Shown here: positions 51,327-62,419 of the stretch, piece after piece
Layout: every line of letters begins with the position of its first letter
How positions within the stretch are numbered: position 1 is the stretch's first letter
Assembly: GCF_043290135.1 (NCBI RefSeq)
Contig: NC_134705.1
Location: forward strand, 94,319,239-94,383,238
Direction: 5' to 3'
DNA: 64,000 bases
DNA from: Rhipicephalus microplus
Lineage: Eukaryota > Arthropoda > Arachnida > Ixodida > Ixodidae
Notes under the pieces: generated by a model
The model's input: only the letters and a program-made list of their open reading frames with translations
Database searches by the model: none
What the model was told of the DNA's origin: nothing
Translations under genes and position numbers: made by a program

Positions 51327-52486
51327 GGTAAATCGTTACTCAAAGTGGCTCCCAAGTACTTGTATGTGATGACATTTTCCAATGCAACTTTACCGATTTG
51401 ATAAGAATAGGTGATGGGGCTGCGCCGATGGTGAAACGAGAGGGACTTGCATTTATTAGGGTTTAGTGTCATTAGCCAAGGATTGCACCAGTTAAGCACA
51501 AGGTTAATGTCATCTTGCAATGTAACTTGGGCTGATGTGTTAGTAATAGTACGGTGTATTACGCAATCGTCTGCAAACATACGAATATTGCTGGATACAT
51601 GGAAAGGTAGATAGTTAATGTATTTTAGGAATAATATGGGTCCAAGAACAGATCCTTGCGGGACGCCTGATGTTACTGCCAGAGGGTAAGAGTTATGTCC
51701 ATTAACGGCAGCGAATTGGTAACGATTAGTCAAAAATTCTCGAATACAAGTTAAAATTTTAGGGTCTAAGTTTAATTTCGAAAGTCTTAACATCAGGCGG
51801 TTGTGGGGTACTTCGTCGAATGCCTTTGCAAAGTTAAGAAAGATAGCGTCAGTCTGTATGTTATTGTCCAGGTTAGTGTGCAGATCATGAACGTAAAGGG
51901 CAAGTTGGGTTTCACAGGTAAAACTTTTTCGAAATCCATGCTGTGCGGAATGCAAAAAGTTATTAGAGTCCAAGAAGTGCATGATTTCGGTGTAAATGAC
52001 GTGTTCCATGAGCTTGCAAGGCACGCTTCTTAAGGGAATGGGGTGATAATTGAGAGGACATGATCTATCGCCTGATTTGAAGACTGGAATGACCTTTTCT
52101 ATTTTCCAGTTTATTGGTAAGTTATCTGTGGATAATGACTGACAGAACAACAGTGATAAGCATATGGCAGACATGTGCTTGGTATTTTTCAGAAATTTTG
52201 AGGTAATACCATCTGATCCTGCTGAAGAAGAGGGTATGAGCTTGTCTATGAACGATATTATTCCGGAAGCGACGAAATCAATACTGGGCATTACAGAGAC
52301 GATGCTAGACGGAAAAATCGGAAGGGGACTGTTAGTTTCATTTGTGAACACGGAAGCGAATGCTGAGTTAAATACCTCTGCGCATTCAGAATCACTAACA
52401 TCCCCGCCCGAAGGATTATTCAAAATAATACCTGGAATTCTCTTACGATTAATTACCTCCCGAAATTTCCTAGGGTTATTTACCAA
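51269..52486 (-). pseudogene. LINE reverse transcriptase, all motifs but inactive
   Basis: About 390 codons of RT. Residues from 52486: INWKIEKVIPVFKSGD then NYHPIPLRSVPCKLME (motifs 1-2, about 125-160); HGFRKSFTCETQL (about 183-195); motif A FLNFAKAFDEVPH (216-228); motif B SGVPQGSVLGPILF (273-286); motif C FADDCV (304-309); motif E YKYLGATLS (375-383). In motif A the catalytic Asp before x3-A-F-D is Asn (N218), so the enzyme would be inactive. The start is a non-AUG codon following in-frame TGA and is not a real translation start. Confidence 0.9.
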
Positions 52487-52644
52487 ATCTTCGGAAGATC
52501 AGTATGAAAAATTGTTCTTTCTGCGGTTGGAATGGCATTATAATAAAAGGTTTCAGCTTCTTTATACCCATCCCATGCTCTGGTGGTCCTGTGTGTTTAG
52601 CAGAAGTAAGGCTTCAGTGGTATAGCTAACTTCAGTGGAATTTT

Positions 52645-54000
52645 TTTAAAAACATGGAGGAAAACGCCTCGGTAAAGGTGGTTGAGCGTGATCGTACTTT
52701 TGACCACCGAGGTTCTGACCCACTTTTTTTTCATTGCGTGACAGATTGAGCAGATTCATAGTTGCCTGAATTCATGATGGATAGTCAGTGGCTTCGTTTT
52801 CACTGGTGATAGAAATGGTTCGACAGATGGAGAATGTTATCCTTACTATGAACTTTTGATAGTTCCTCCGTGCAGGAATGTTTTTAGGAGCGTACCGTCA
52901 GTCAACGACTCACATTACAAACACTTTGCAAAATAACATTTGTTTGCCCCCCCCCCCCCCAAATACTTCAAAGAACAGTCTGCAGTACGACATGAATGAA
53001 AAAAACACGTAAACATTTAAACACCTTTCGGGCTGCTGAATAGTCCTTCTTTAAGTGATTACTATGGGATGTGCCTAAGAAAAAAAATGTATGCATATAA
53101 ATATTCTCTCAATACACGTTCAGAAGGAATTCTCACTTTTTTTTATTCCTTGAAAACCAGCTTTAATGCTTTTTGCTTCACTTCACAAACAAAGAAAAGC
53201 TCTGGAGAAACGTTTGGTTATCATCAGCCTATGGTGTAGGTGATAAAATATGTTCGAAAAAAATCGGAAATGATAAATCGTAAAAAAATATGTGGCCATG
53301 CTTGTAAATGTGCCAAGCTAAAATAAAACAATCACAAAGTTATGTAAGGCATTGGTAATTCAATTTTACAGGAATAGTCGGCGGCCTTCGAAAATATATC
53401 CCACTGAATTACTAACAGGACTTGCACAAAACTTAAAGAGAAAGCGCCATGATGAAACGAAAGCAAACCGGCAATGCATCTTTGTTCAGTGCTAGAAACG
53501 TTTCCCATTGATATTTGGACTTATATGGATATATGAGGCTCGCGCTGTATTGAATTTCAGAAGGAGGCTATAGCTGCTCAAAATTGTGGTGAAAAACTTC
53601 ACAATTCAGGAAAATATAATTGTTGCTTCTGATAGCTAAGTACTGTTCGCTTACTTCTTACATTCCGCGAACTGATTCAAATAACTACTGGTCTTTTGCA
53701 CTCAATATTTAGGCGTTTCAAAAGTGTTGCAATGCAAGCATTCCGTTGACCTTTGAAATAGTTCTCTATTGCCACATAAGAACTGCCTGCAAGAGCTGGA
53801 CCTTCGGAGTTAAAGCTTGAATGAAATAGTCTCGCACTCTAGATAGAGTTTGTAAGTAACCCTAGTTTTCTGCAATACCTAATACGGAGAAGAACTTTGG
53901 CGAAGCAGTTTTTCATCCACCATGGCAATGATGGCTGTAGTACATGCATGGATTCCTCTAGTCTACATGCTTGCGCCCACAAACGCACTTGTGGTATTGT
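52645..54000. other. unassigned non-coding sequence
   Basis: AT-rich. It holds a C-run at about 52948-52961. No domain recognised. Confidence 0.5.
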
Positions 54001-54002
54001 TT

Positions 54003-54240
54003 ACTAACGTTGCAGCGTTACAAAGCTAGTTTCGCAGAAATATCGGCGTTGTTGCCGTCGGCGGTGCTGCCGTCGGCGTTGGCGTCGTTGGTTGTCAGCG
54101 AAAAATCTTCATCTTGTTCATGACAAAAAAAATCTCTAAAGATGCAAATGAAATAAATCATCAAAATTTTCAGGTTCGAATAATAGCAGACCACAGGCCG
54201 TCCGCGTGGCAAGCAGTCGTTCTACCACAGAGCCCAAAAT
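54003..54240 (-). mobile_element. second tRNA-derived SINE family, copy 3
   Basis: Minus strand: GGGCTCTGTGGTAGAACGAC as head with A-box-like TGTGGTAGAACG, TATTCGAACCTGA as B-box region, GACAACCAACGACGCCAACG, and an end TAGCTTTGTAACGCTGC that corresponds to AGCTCTTTAACGCTGTCGCG of copy 1. It is the most diverged of the three. Confidence 0.6.
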
Positions 54241-57200
54241 ATTTGTTGAAAGTGCTATGAAAAAAAAATCACTATATAATTAACATGTAGGGGAAAGAGC
54301 CTCCTTAATTCATCATATATTACGTGGCAGCAGCTCCAAAGCGTGCCAGGTGTTGAAACACGGGACTTCGACAATGAGCACGCGTGTTAAAGGTCTAATC
54401 GTTACAAAGCACTCAAACATATTTAATCATCATCAGCAGCAGAAGAATCGACATAGTGAGCGGCTGCGTAGGTTTGCGTGTTTCCTTGCAAACACACGGT
54501 GAATCCTTCACCAATTCTAACAAGGAACAGTTATGGCGCAGTGTGCACTAAAGAACTCTATTTGCAGCAGGCATTCAATGATACTTACAAGAGGCCAATG
54601 TTATGAGCACAGTAGTTCATTTCTTTTGGGCAGGATTTAAGCATACATCCAAAAGCACACTAGCAATTCAGAAGGCGACGCGCACAAGGCTCGATTATGT
54701 TTCCATGACCTACTCCTGACGACGATGCTCTAGCATGCTCAAATTTTGTTTTCTTTGGGGATTTCGCTTCGGATAAAAAATGATTCGATGAGGATGATTC
54801 TAACTGGTGAGCCTAAAAGGCAAGATGGTAAATGGTGACTGTCCAAGATTTAAAAAGTATTTACCAGTTTTAAAAGTCAAAAGGCGGAACGGAGCCGATG
54901 GAACAAAGATTCGAAAAATTAAGTACCCAAGCAGCCGATGGAACAAAGCTTTGGCAAATCAATGTACTACCTAATGGTTGAAGCTTCTATACAGTGGCTG
55001 CAGAATTACTCCTGGAATATATTATAGAATTCGGGCTTGTGGGTCGTTTCTGAAGAAAGATCCATTTCAATAACCATTCTAAACGTGTTTTTTTTTGCCT
55101 GAACTACATGACACAACAACTCAAAACGATTGCATTAGAGCAAACTATAGCAAAACATACTTATTTACCTTTCACGACAAAAAAATATATCGGCCTTATG
55201 AATTTATTTATAGCCGCGCATTTAAATCTGCAGCTACGAGAACCGATGGTTTTCTCAACGCCGTTAGGACGATGGTTATAGCTCGAGAAAATAACGATGG
55301 TACAGAGACAAGAAGGACACGAAGAACTCTATTGTAAGTGGCACAAAATACACTTTCTACGAATTAATGTACGGAGCCTTGGGTTCATGATGTCTACTCA
55401 AGTTCACTGAACGAGTGGCCAAACAGTGCTCAGAACAATTGCGTAAGCATAGGAAGAAGTGTAACCAAAAACGGGCGAAGATATATTTAAAATTTATCAT
55501 TTGAACATTTCTGGCTGGTGGCAGGAAAAAAATGCCATTCATTTTACAAAACAAATGTCGCGGTCATATTTCTTTCGCACACAAGCTCCCACATTTTAAG
55601 TGGCACGTAACTCCTAAACAACTCAATATAGAACTGTTTAGATGGCCCACGTACGCCCTGTTATACAGCGACCCTCTCCAAAAAGCGCGTTTGTTAGGGT
55701 GGCAGCCACCGTATACGTCTTCTTCTGTATGCTTGAGTCGAAGGGCAATTGGATTCTTGTATCATCTATCCATCTCTCCAATATAAGACATTGTTGTTTT
55801 TCTTCGCAGCCAGACGGCATGTCGCTACTCCGCATTCGTGGCACGTAGAGTGTTTCTCAAGGATTTCACAGTTCGGGAAACGCTGTTTTTATGAAATGCT
55901 ACCATCTAAAGTAAAAAAAAAAAACAGCTGAAGTTATACTTCAGATGTCGGAAATTATAAGACATACACTGAGACTGACAATAAATAGGTGGATACAAGG
56001 ACCATTCAAACGATCGTCGCTGTATTTGATGCACAAAATTGACTAGCTTCTTTACGTGGGACGTGCCGCGAATGATAAATGTACCAACGTTACGCTGAAG
56101 AGCAGTATTTCGAATAAAAGTTCTTTTGCCAGCATTTATGTTTAGAAAACGTTGTAAGTAATTCGAAAAAATAACAAATATAAAGAAATGTATACGCAGA
56201 AACACAATGACCAACTACGGGCTAAATTACAAATACAATTACAAAACTGTGTTTTTATTTTAATATAGCAATTTTAGTCGCAGTTACTGATTTCAAGTGG
56301 CAGTAACCCCTAAAGCCGGCTTTATCGTATCATCTCCAAAACGGTATCATAGTTATGGCCATAGCTCAGTCAACATTAAAAACAAAGAAACTATGAGGCT
56401 CTGTTGTCTCTGTGAAATTAGTGAAAAACCAGCAGGCCTGCGCTCAATGCGCACCACAGTCAGGCGCTGTGACAGCTGTGAGAGCGGCCTTGCAGAGCCT
56501 TTTTTTTTTAATTTTTCGGGTAACTGCCACAATCACACTTCCAAGGTATTCAATTCGCCATAGGTGATTATAATTTTTGTGTAGCAGAAAAGCAATGGCT
56601 ATGCCATCCTTTGTCATTCTTCGGAGAAGCGTGGTATCTGCTACAAATTTTCAAAGAACTCTGTGTATTATTTTTTGTGCTGAAGCTGATGAATATGAAG
56701 AGTTACGCCTGAAGTTTTTGTAATGAATTGGAGCCTTTGAAGACCTTCTCGCGTTGTATGACGCCTGTAGTTCCTTTGTCATTCTAAAACTCTTTATCAT
56801 TCATAATGATGTGATTCCTACTAACGCAGGGGAGCTGGATTCGAATTTCATTGTGTCCTTGGTGCTTTTCTTTACTTTGCTTTTGTTCTTATTTGCTGTG
56901 ACAATGCTCAAGCACACTGGCGACCGCGGCGGACAACTACAGCGCACGCGATCCTTGATCAGACGTCACAATAACTTTCGCTCTAAAAGTTATTAACTGC
57001 CTATAAAATGAAGCTCCGCTGATTCTGGACGTCTGTTTGGCGTGTCTAGATTCTTGCCAACTCTACTGAAGTTCTGTGCTTTGTTTTACGTTTTTAATAA
57101 TGCGTAATGTGCTAAGGGCGCTCCTACGCACTGTTCGAGAACAAGAGGTCATAGTACTAATTCGAGTCCAATCTAAACTTATTTCATTTTCTAAAGTATG

Positions 57201-57340
57201 GTATTGATTGGCTTCTTGACATCAGTATACTTGACGCCTGTATACTATCACTGCAGGCTAGCATTTCTACCACGAAACTCTCCGAAATGTCGTTCTGAGT
57301 AATTAAATTCGTATCCTTGGGGATTATATATAGTTTCCAT
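54241..57340. other. unassigned non-coding sequence
   Basis: Short repeated words (AGCCGATGGAACAAAG at about 54893 and 54932) are present. A Cys-rich frame at 56390-56530 is discussed as a weak piggyBac-like candidate. Otherwise nothing recognised. Confidence 0.45.
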
Positions 57341-57343
57341 ATA

Positions 57344-58020
57344 CAGTGAAAGGTCGTTAATGCGGACTCGAAAGAAACTATAAAGTTGTTCGAAATTAGC
57401 GAACTTCCAATTAGTGCGAACCTGCTTGAATGAACAGCTAGGCATCGCATCACACTGCATGGACAGAACCCAGAGAACCCTCCTCTGGACTCGTTATCGT
57501 GAATTAGGCGATACTAGATGTTCGTGGCACCTGATTTCGCGAATTCAGTTCATGCAACACTAAAAGCGAACAAAATTAATTGGTCAGTCAGCGATACGCC
57601 AGAAACACGCAACTAGATTCAGTCGTGTGAGCTGTGAGCGTATATAATGTTGAAATATATGACGTTATTTACGCTCAAAAAGGTTCGTTAATACAAAATA
57701 GTTATCGTAATGAAGGTTAAAAGTAATCAGTGAATCGCATTTGCTTGCGCTTCTTTTCGCAACTTCGTCATCATTGTTGGCACCTTGCCCAACATTTCTA
57801 GCGCAGCATCATAATGTTCATCCGTAGAGAGGCGCTGTTGTTTTGTAGTTTTGCATTTCTATTAAGTTTGGTTTTGTTTGGTTTCGCAACACATTGTGTT
57901 CACTGAAGGTCGACTTGTGCGAGCAGCCATGAAAGCTCGCAGTTCGAATGAACTCGTGTTAATACAGATTTGTTCTAATCATTGGGAGCTTTCCTTCACG
58001 GAAATACACAAGGTTTCACT
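57344..58020. other. possible degenerate pogo/Tigger-like non-autonomous element
   Basis: CAGTGAAAGGTCGTTAATGC directly follows a TA and is rich in CGTTAA and TTCGAA words further in, as in non-autonomous pogo/Tigger elements. The other edge may be at GGTTTCACTG (58011-58020), which matches the left end inverted at 9 of 11 positions but is not followed by TA. No transposase remains. Confidence 0.25.
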
Positions 58021-58084
58021 GGGACCAGGGCCAAGTTTGAATCAACTGTAAGTTCAAATTAAGCCTATTGGCATTAGCGATATT

Positions 58085-60570
58085 TTACTGTGCTTTTGTC
58101 ACATATTTCCGCAAGAGTATTGTGAAAACATACAGTATTATTTCAGCGGCATATGAAATGTTTCAGTTTGGATCTGTCTTTCACGTGTTTCAGCATCACA
58201 ACTTTTCATCATCGCAATGCTTCACAATGTTTCAGCAACACAATGTTTTAGCATCACAACTTGGGTGGTTAATACGGGTCGGCACAATTTCATCAAGTGT
58301 TTTGACGCTATAGGAGTGTTGACGATAGCGTCAGACCACATTTCGTGGAAAATCGGATATTTAGTCTGGCATAATGGGGAGGCTACTGGTGCTCGAAAAT
58401 AATACGGTGTTCGTGTCGAAATCTTTAAGCAATACGTCATACCTTGCACCACAAAATATAACCTAGTCACTTCTTCCTACGTCTCCGCTTCCTACGAATG
58501 TCACGAAAGAGAGGTGGCGTCATGTCCTATGAGAATGCCGCTGCAATGAAGAGTGTTGCGCAATTGGCCTCACGGCTACAAGCAGCGCTGGCTAACACTC
58601 CCACTTAAACGTGAGTGTGTTAGGCAGCGCCACTTGAGGACGAGTGGATGGGAGGACGGTGGTTGTTCTATGATCGATCGATAAAGCATCACACGCATTG
58701 TTCGAAGGTTACGGGTTGGCTAGTTGTCTTATTGTCCTCTTTAAATTCTTTACATATATGTCATATATACCTCAATAAAGCAAATGGCTGCAAATAATTT
58801 CCCCTGTACTATTATCGGCTTCATTGTCAATTCGTTTCCATAAAGGTTGGGTGTAACAAAATGAAAATGAATTCTTACGTTCCACTTCCTTAGTTCACTT
58901 GAGCTTGCTGTTTTCGTTTGTACAAATCTTTTTACCCCATAAAAATACCCTTTCTGCCAGCGCTTTTCTGCAGCGCGAATCAAGGAAGCAGAAACGCCCG
59001 CATATGCAGCTAAAAGAGAAGCAGGTCATGCAGAGGACAAACAAGGTACAGGTCACTAAGCATACGCGCAGACCAAAGTGGTTCGTGAATAAAAAAAAAA
59101 AAACAAATAGAGTGAGAAGACGAGACATACGGAAAACGTGGTCAGACCTCTAAGCTGCAACGAAGCAGAAGACGCATGTAAGAAAAAGAACACTGGCTCG
59201 GCTTTACTTTGAATCGCACAGATGCGGGCAAAAAGGCTCCGCCTTCACCTCTAAATATGCGACTGGAAGACCGCCGGAAAAACAAACTTTGCAGTCCGTG
59301 AAATGGCATGGGTGGGAATACATAAGAACAAGAAGAAAATAAGGCAACGACTCAGCTAGGAGATGACATAGCAGACCATTCTTGCAGAGAGTGAGAAACG
59401 GCGGGGAAACAAAAAGGAGGCGCCAGGAGTTTGGGAGCCAAGTCAAGCTCGAGCCACGTCTGTAGGCGAAGTCATGCGAAGAGGGAAGGGCGGAGGCACT
59501 GCTTTTCCCGTGTTTGCGACTCTCAGAATCAGATGAGTAGAACAAGAGGCAAGAAGAAAGGAATAACTCAGATAATCGCGAATAAAAAAAGCAGATCACA
59601 AGAGTGCGGGCGGGCCTCCGGCGTGGAGAAGGCACAATAAGGCGGAGTTGTCTTTCTTGGCTGAAGCAGAAACTCGACTGACATGAAGCCTCCTTGTAGT
59701 GAGAAACGGAAGACCGCGCGAGCTTTTGGGGGCACTTCTTCCATTTCGTAAACGAAGTAGAACAGAGAGCGCTCCTTGTGCCTCTCCAAGGACATCGAGG
59801 CGGCGCTAAACCTCTCACAAACACTCCCCATTGTGTTCTCTTACATTTCGTCTTTTTTTTTTCGGACACACTTTGTGGATTCTTGGAGGTTCCTAAGCCT
59901 ATTTTAGCGTCCGGCCTCGACTCTTTGATGAGGTGGCCATAGGGATTTAAAGTGGAGCCGCGTTCTTTCCCTTATTTCCTGCATATCACCAATCGTTTCT
60001 GCCATTGTTTTTGTTTCTACGGGAACAGCCAATGCGAGGAGGTGTACAGCGGGAGATGCGAAGGTGCATGAGTTTACAATCGACGCTTTTCGCTCTGCAC
60101 TAGGATACCACAGTAGGTAAATGTCGTTGCTTGCCTCAAAAGTGCTGCCTCATTTGTATGCAAGGCGCTCTCCTACACGAATTGAGACGTTGTTTCAGTT
60201 TCTTTAGAACTGGCAGCCACCCACAAATCCATTATTCTCTGGCGGATCTCCTTACGCAAGTATTTTGAAGTGTCCCGAGAAGCGAGTTTTTCTGGTTTGA
60301 AACGACGGTATTCGCTTCGTGTCTAACGTAAATTCAGGTTCCTTGCTTCCACAGTCGCAGAGTGCGTTTCGACACTGTGCAAATGTACTCAGCACTTGTT
60401 CCACGTCAGCCGACAAAACCAGACCAGAACGAATTCACCAACAACGGGGTTTCGAGCAGCATAATACTCGTCTAAAACTTAAAGGCTCGTTCACACTTGC
60501 GACTTCGGCCGCGTTCGTACAAACACGTTATCGCAAAGCGACTTCTTTGACTCAGTCCCTCGCAGCTCGA
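58085..60570. other. unassigned non-coding sequence
   Basis: It holds near-repeats of CAGCATCACAACTT and CAACACAATG at 58190-58260. At 58590-58640 is CACTCCCACTTAAACGTGAG, a small imperfect stem of unknown origin. The 221-codon minus-strand frame at 59204-59869 is the longest unexplained frame on the right side, but it has no motif and overlaps other frames. Confidence 0.4.
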
Positions 60571-60577
60571 TATTTAG

Positions 60578-60587
60578 GTCACGTGAC
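60578..60587. promoter_or_regulatory. palindromic E-box GTCACGTGAC
   Basis: The 10-bp palindrome contains CACGTG with the flanks preferred by bHLH-zip factors of the MITF/TFE/SREBP type. Two CCAAT words lie at about 60608-60617, and another CACGTG at 60781-60786. This suggests but does not prove a promoter. Confidence 0.25.
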
Positions 60588-60642
60588 TGTGGTCGCCAAC
60601 TTCTGTGCCAATCCAATGAACGCGAACAGGATGTGAGCTTAG

Positions 60643-60689
60643 TTCCGGTGCCAATGGCTATGCGAGCCGTATAGCCATTGGCACCGGAA
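60643..60689. repeat. perfect 19-bp-arm hairpin
   Basis: TTCCGGTGCCAATGGCTAT at 60643-60661 is followed after nine bases (GCGAGCCGT) by its exact reverse complement at 60671-60689. The loop can pair further (G-T, C-G, G-C), leaving a 3-nt loop. It is shorter than a typical animal pre-miRNA. Confidence 0.9.
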
Positions 60690-60869
60690 GCAGACGCGTA
60701 TTGTATGCGGTGATGGGCATAGGCCCTTCAGCGGTGGTGGGCACAATTGTGCACGCTAACTTCGCAGGCTCGTCACGCATCACGTGGTTCTTCGAATGGC
60801 TGCGAAGGAAGTGTGCTCTATTTGCGCAGGTTACTTGAGTGGACAGCTAGCAGTCATTTAAGTTTATTG

Positions 60870-62415
60870 TGCTGCATACTGCTTTGCTGGAGACACTGCA
60901 CCACTTTATTGTAGACCACACCATGTTCGAGGACCATTCCACGTGCCGCGTCTCAATCAGAACTGATCTCAAAAGCACTTTCTGGTGCCCGAAATGAATA
61001 CAACTAAAAAGCAAAGTGTGTGTGCATTTCAGCCTTTACATCTGATTCTTTTATGCAAAAATTGAAGATGACTGATTGCAAATAATTTACACATTTATTC
61101 CATTAGGTCTTAAATACCATTCTTTACTCAGGCTTAAGAAAAACAGCCAATTCCTTTATTTTACTTTTTAGAATGTAATAGGAAGTGTCATAGATATAAT
61201 GGGTGGGAATTAGACGCATTTGCATACAGTGCATCGTAATTATTGCCTGAAGGGGATAGCTGTGAGCAGATGTGAATGCAAGTCTGAACGCAGCTGTTAC
61301 CAGTGTTCTCCTCAGTGAATCAAATGACGTAATCGGGGCTCAGCAGCTGTAAATTGAGGAAAAAAACATTTGTATATTATTGGTATTTTTTTTCGGACTT
61401 TGTACCTGCAGTCCGCCATTTTATTAAATATCTGAAATTGTCAGCGCAGCACTAGAGATGCACACTAAAATGAGCTTACAAAAATACCGTGTTTTTACGA
61501 GCCGCAGCGTCCGACTTTGGTCAAGCTGCTTCTCCTTATGTTTCTAAGCTCCACAAAAAAAAAAGCTCAATGGCGGTGTCGATCGCACTGCGGATCCTTC
61601 AATAGATACTGCTGCAACAATTAGCCGCTTCTATATTGTTCCCAATGTGCTGGGGAAATTTCCTGTGGTATCGACAATTGACAACGCCAGGACCAAGAGG
61701 CCTTACACAAAATTGGCTGCTCCGCCCACTAAACCACGGTGCGCTTACCTGCGAAAGACAGTAGAGTTCGCTGGTTACACCACATATACAAGTAGTACTT
61801 TTTTTCGGTTAACTTGAAATCTGCACATATATGCTGCAGAGCACCACAATGCTGGCGACACTGCCAAGTTCAAGGATCAGTTGACGTGCCGTGTTGTAGA
61901 ACCGAAGTCGATAGTTATTTTTTTCCTTTGCTTTAAACGAATGCAACCAAAAAAAAAACAAAGCGAGGCGCACTTGGGCCTGATATTTCATTTTTTCTGC
62001 AATAATTAACGCCGACTGAATAAATGGGTACTACATAATTAATTACACGCTAATTAACATTAATTACCAAAACTTGTTGAAAACAAACCACTTCTTTATT
62101 TTCATTTGCAGAATGTATTACTGAAAGCATTTTTTTGGTTTTTACTTGAAATGAATGCAACCGAGAAACAAAGCGTGCTTGCACTTGGTCTTGGCATTTC
62201 ATTTTTTTTTTGCAATAGTTGACGCTTACTGATTAATTAGGTAGTAAAAGCGTAAATACACGCTAGTTATATAAATTACCGAATCTCGCTCAAAACAAAA
62301 CACTTTCTATTTTCATTCGTGGAATGTAATATTTAGTGCCTTGGAATTATGATATGCAAATTTGACACATTTGCAGACAGTGTATCATAATTCGCGTCTG
62401 AAGGGGATATTAAGA
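60870..62415 (+). repeat. three diverged copies of an AT-rich repeat unit
   Basis: Copies lie at about 60870-61260, 61830-62130 and 62140-62410. Shared marks in order: GGA-GACACTGC-type start (copies 1 and 2), CGTGCCG, ATGAATGCAACC-like A-rich word then AAGCAAAG or CAAAGCG, TTTCATTTTTT or equivalent, GACTGA, ATTTTCATT-x-GAATGTAAT, and GCATTTGCA-x-ACAGTG then CTGAAGGGGATA (copies 1 and 3). Copies 2 and 3 are adjacent; 1 and 2 are about 570 bp apart. No coding motif. Confidence 0.65.
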
Positions 62416-62419
62416 GTTA

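Larger units (their letters stand above)
50527..52640 (-). mobile_element. CR1/L2/Jockey-type LINE, 5'-truncated
   Basis: Minus strand. The 3' end at 50531-50548 is a tail of GAAGT units, preceded by AATAAA and a CCCCT/AGGGG stem (50566-50577). Coding sequence upstream contains a nearly complete RT and the C-terminal region, split by a frameshift near 51300. The reading extends past 52486 to about 52630 with one TGA (about 52501-52503) and a frame change, then is lost. The endonuclease domain is absent. Confidence 0.88.

Noticed and set aside
59204..59869. 221-codon minus-strand frame as a gene
   Set aside because: Ser/Arg/Leu-rich without any motif, no splice or promoter support, and overlapping frames in other registers.
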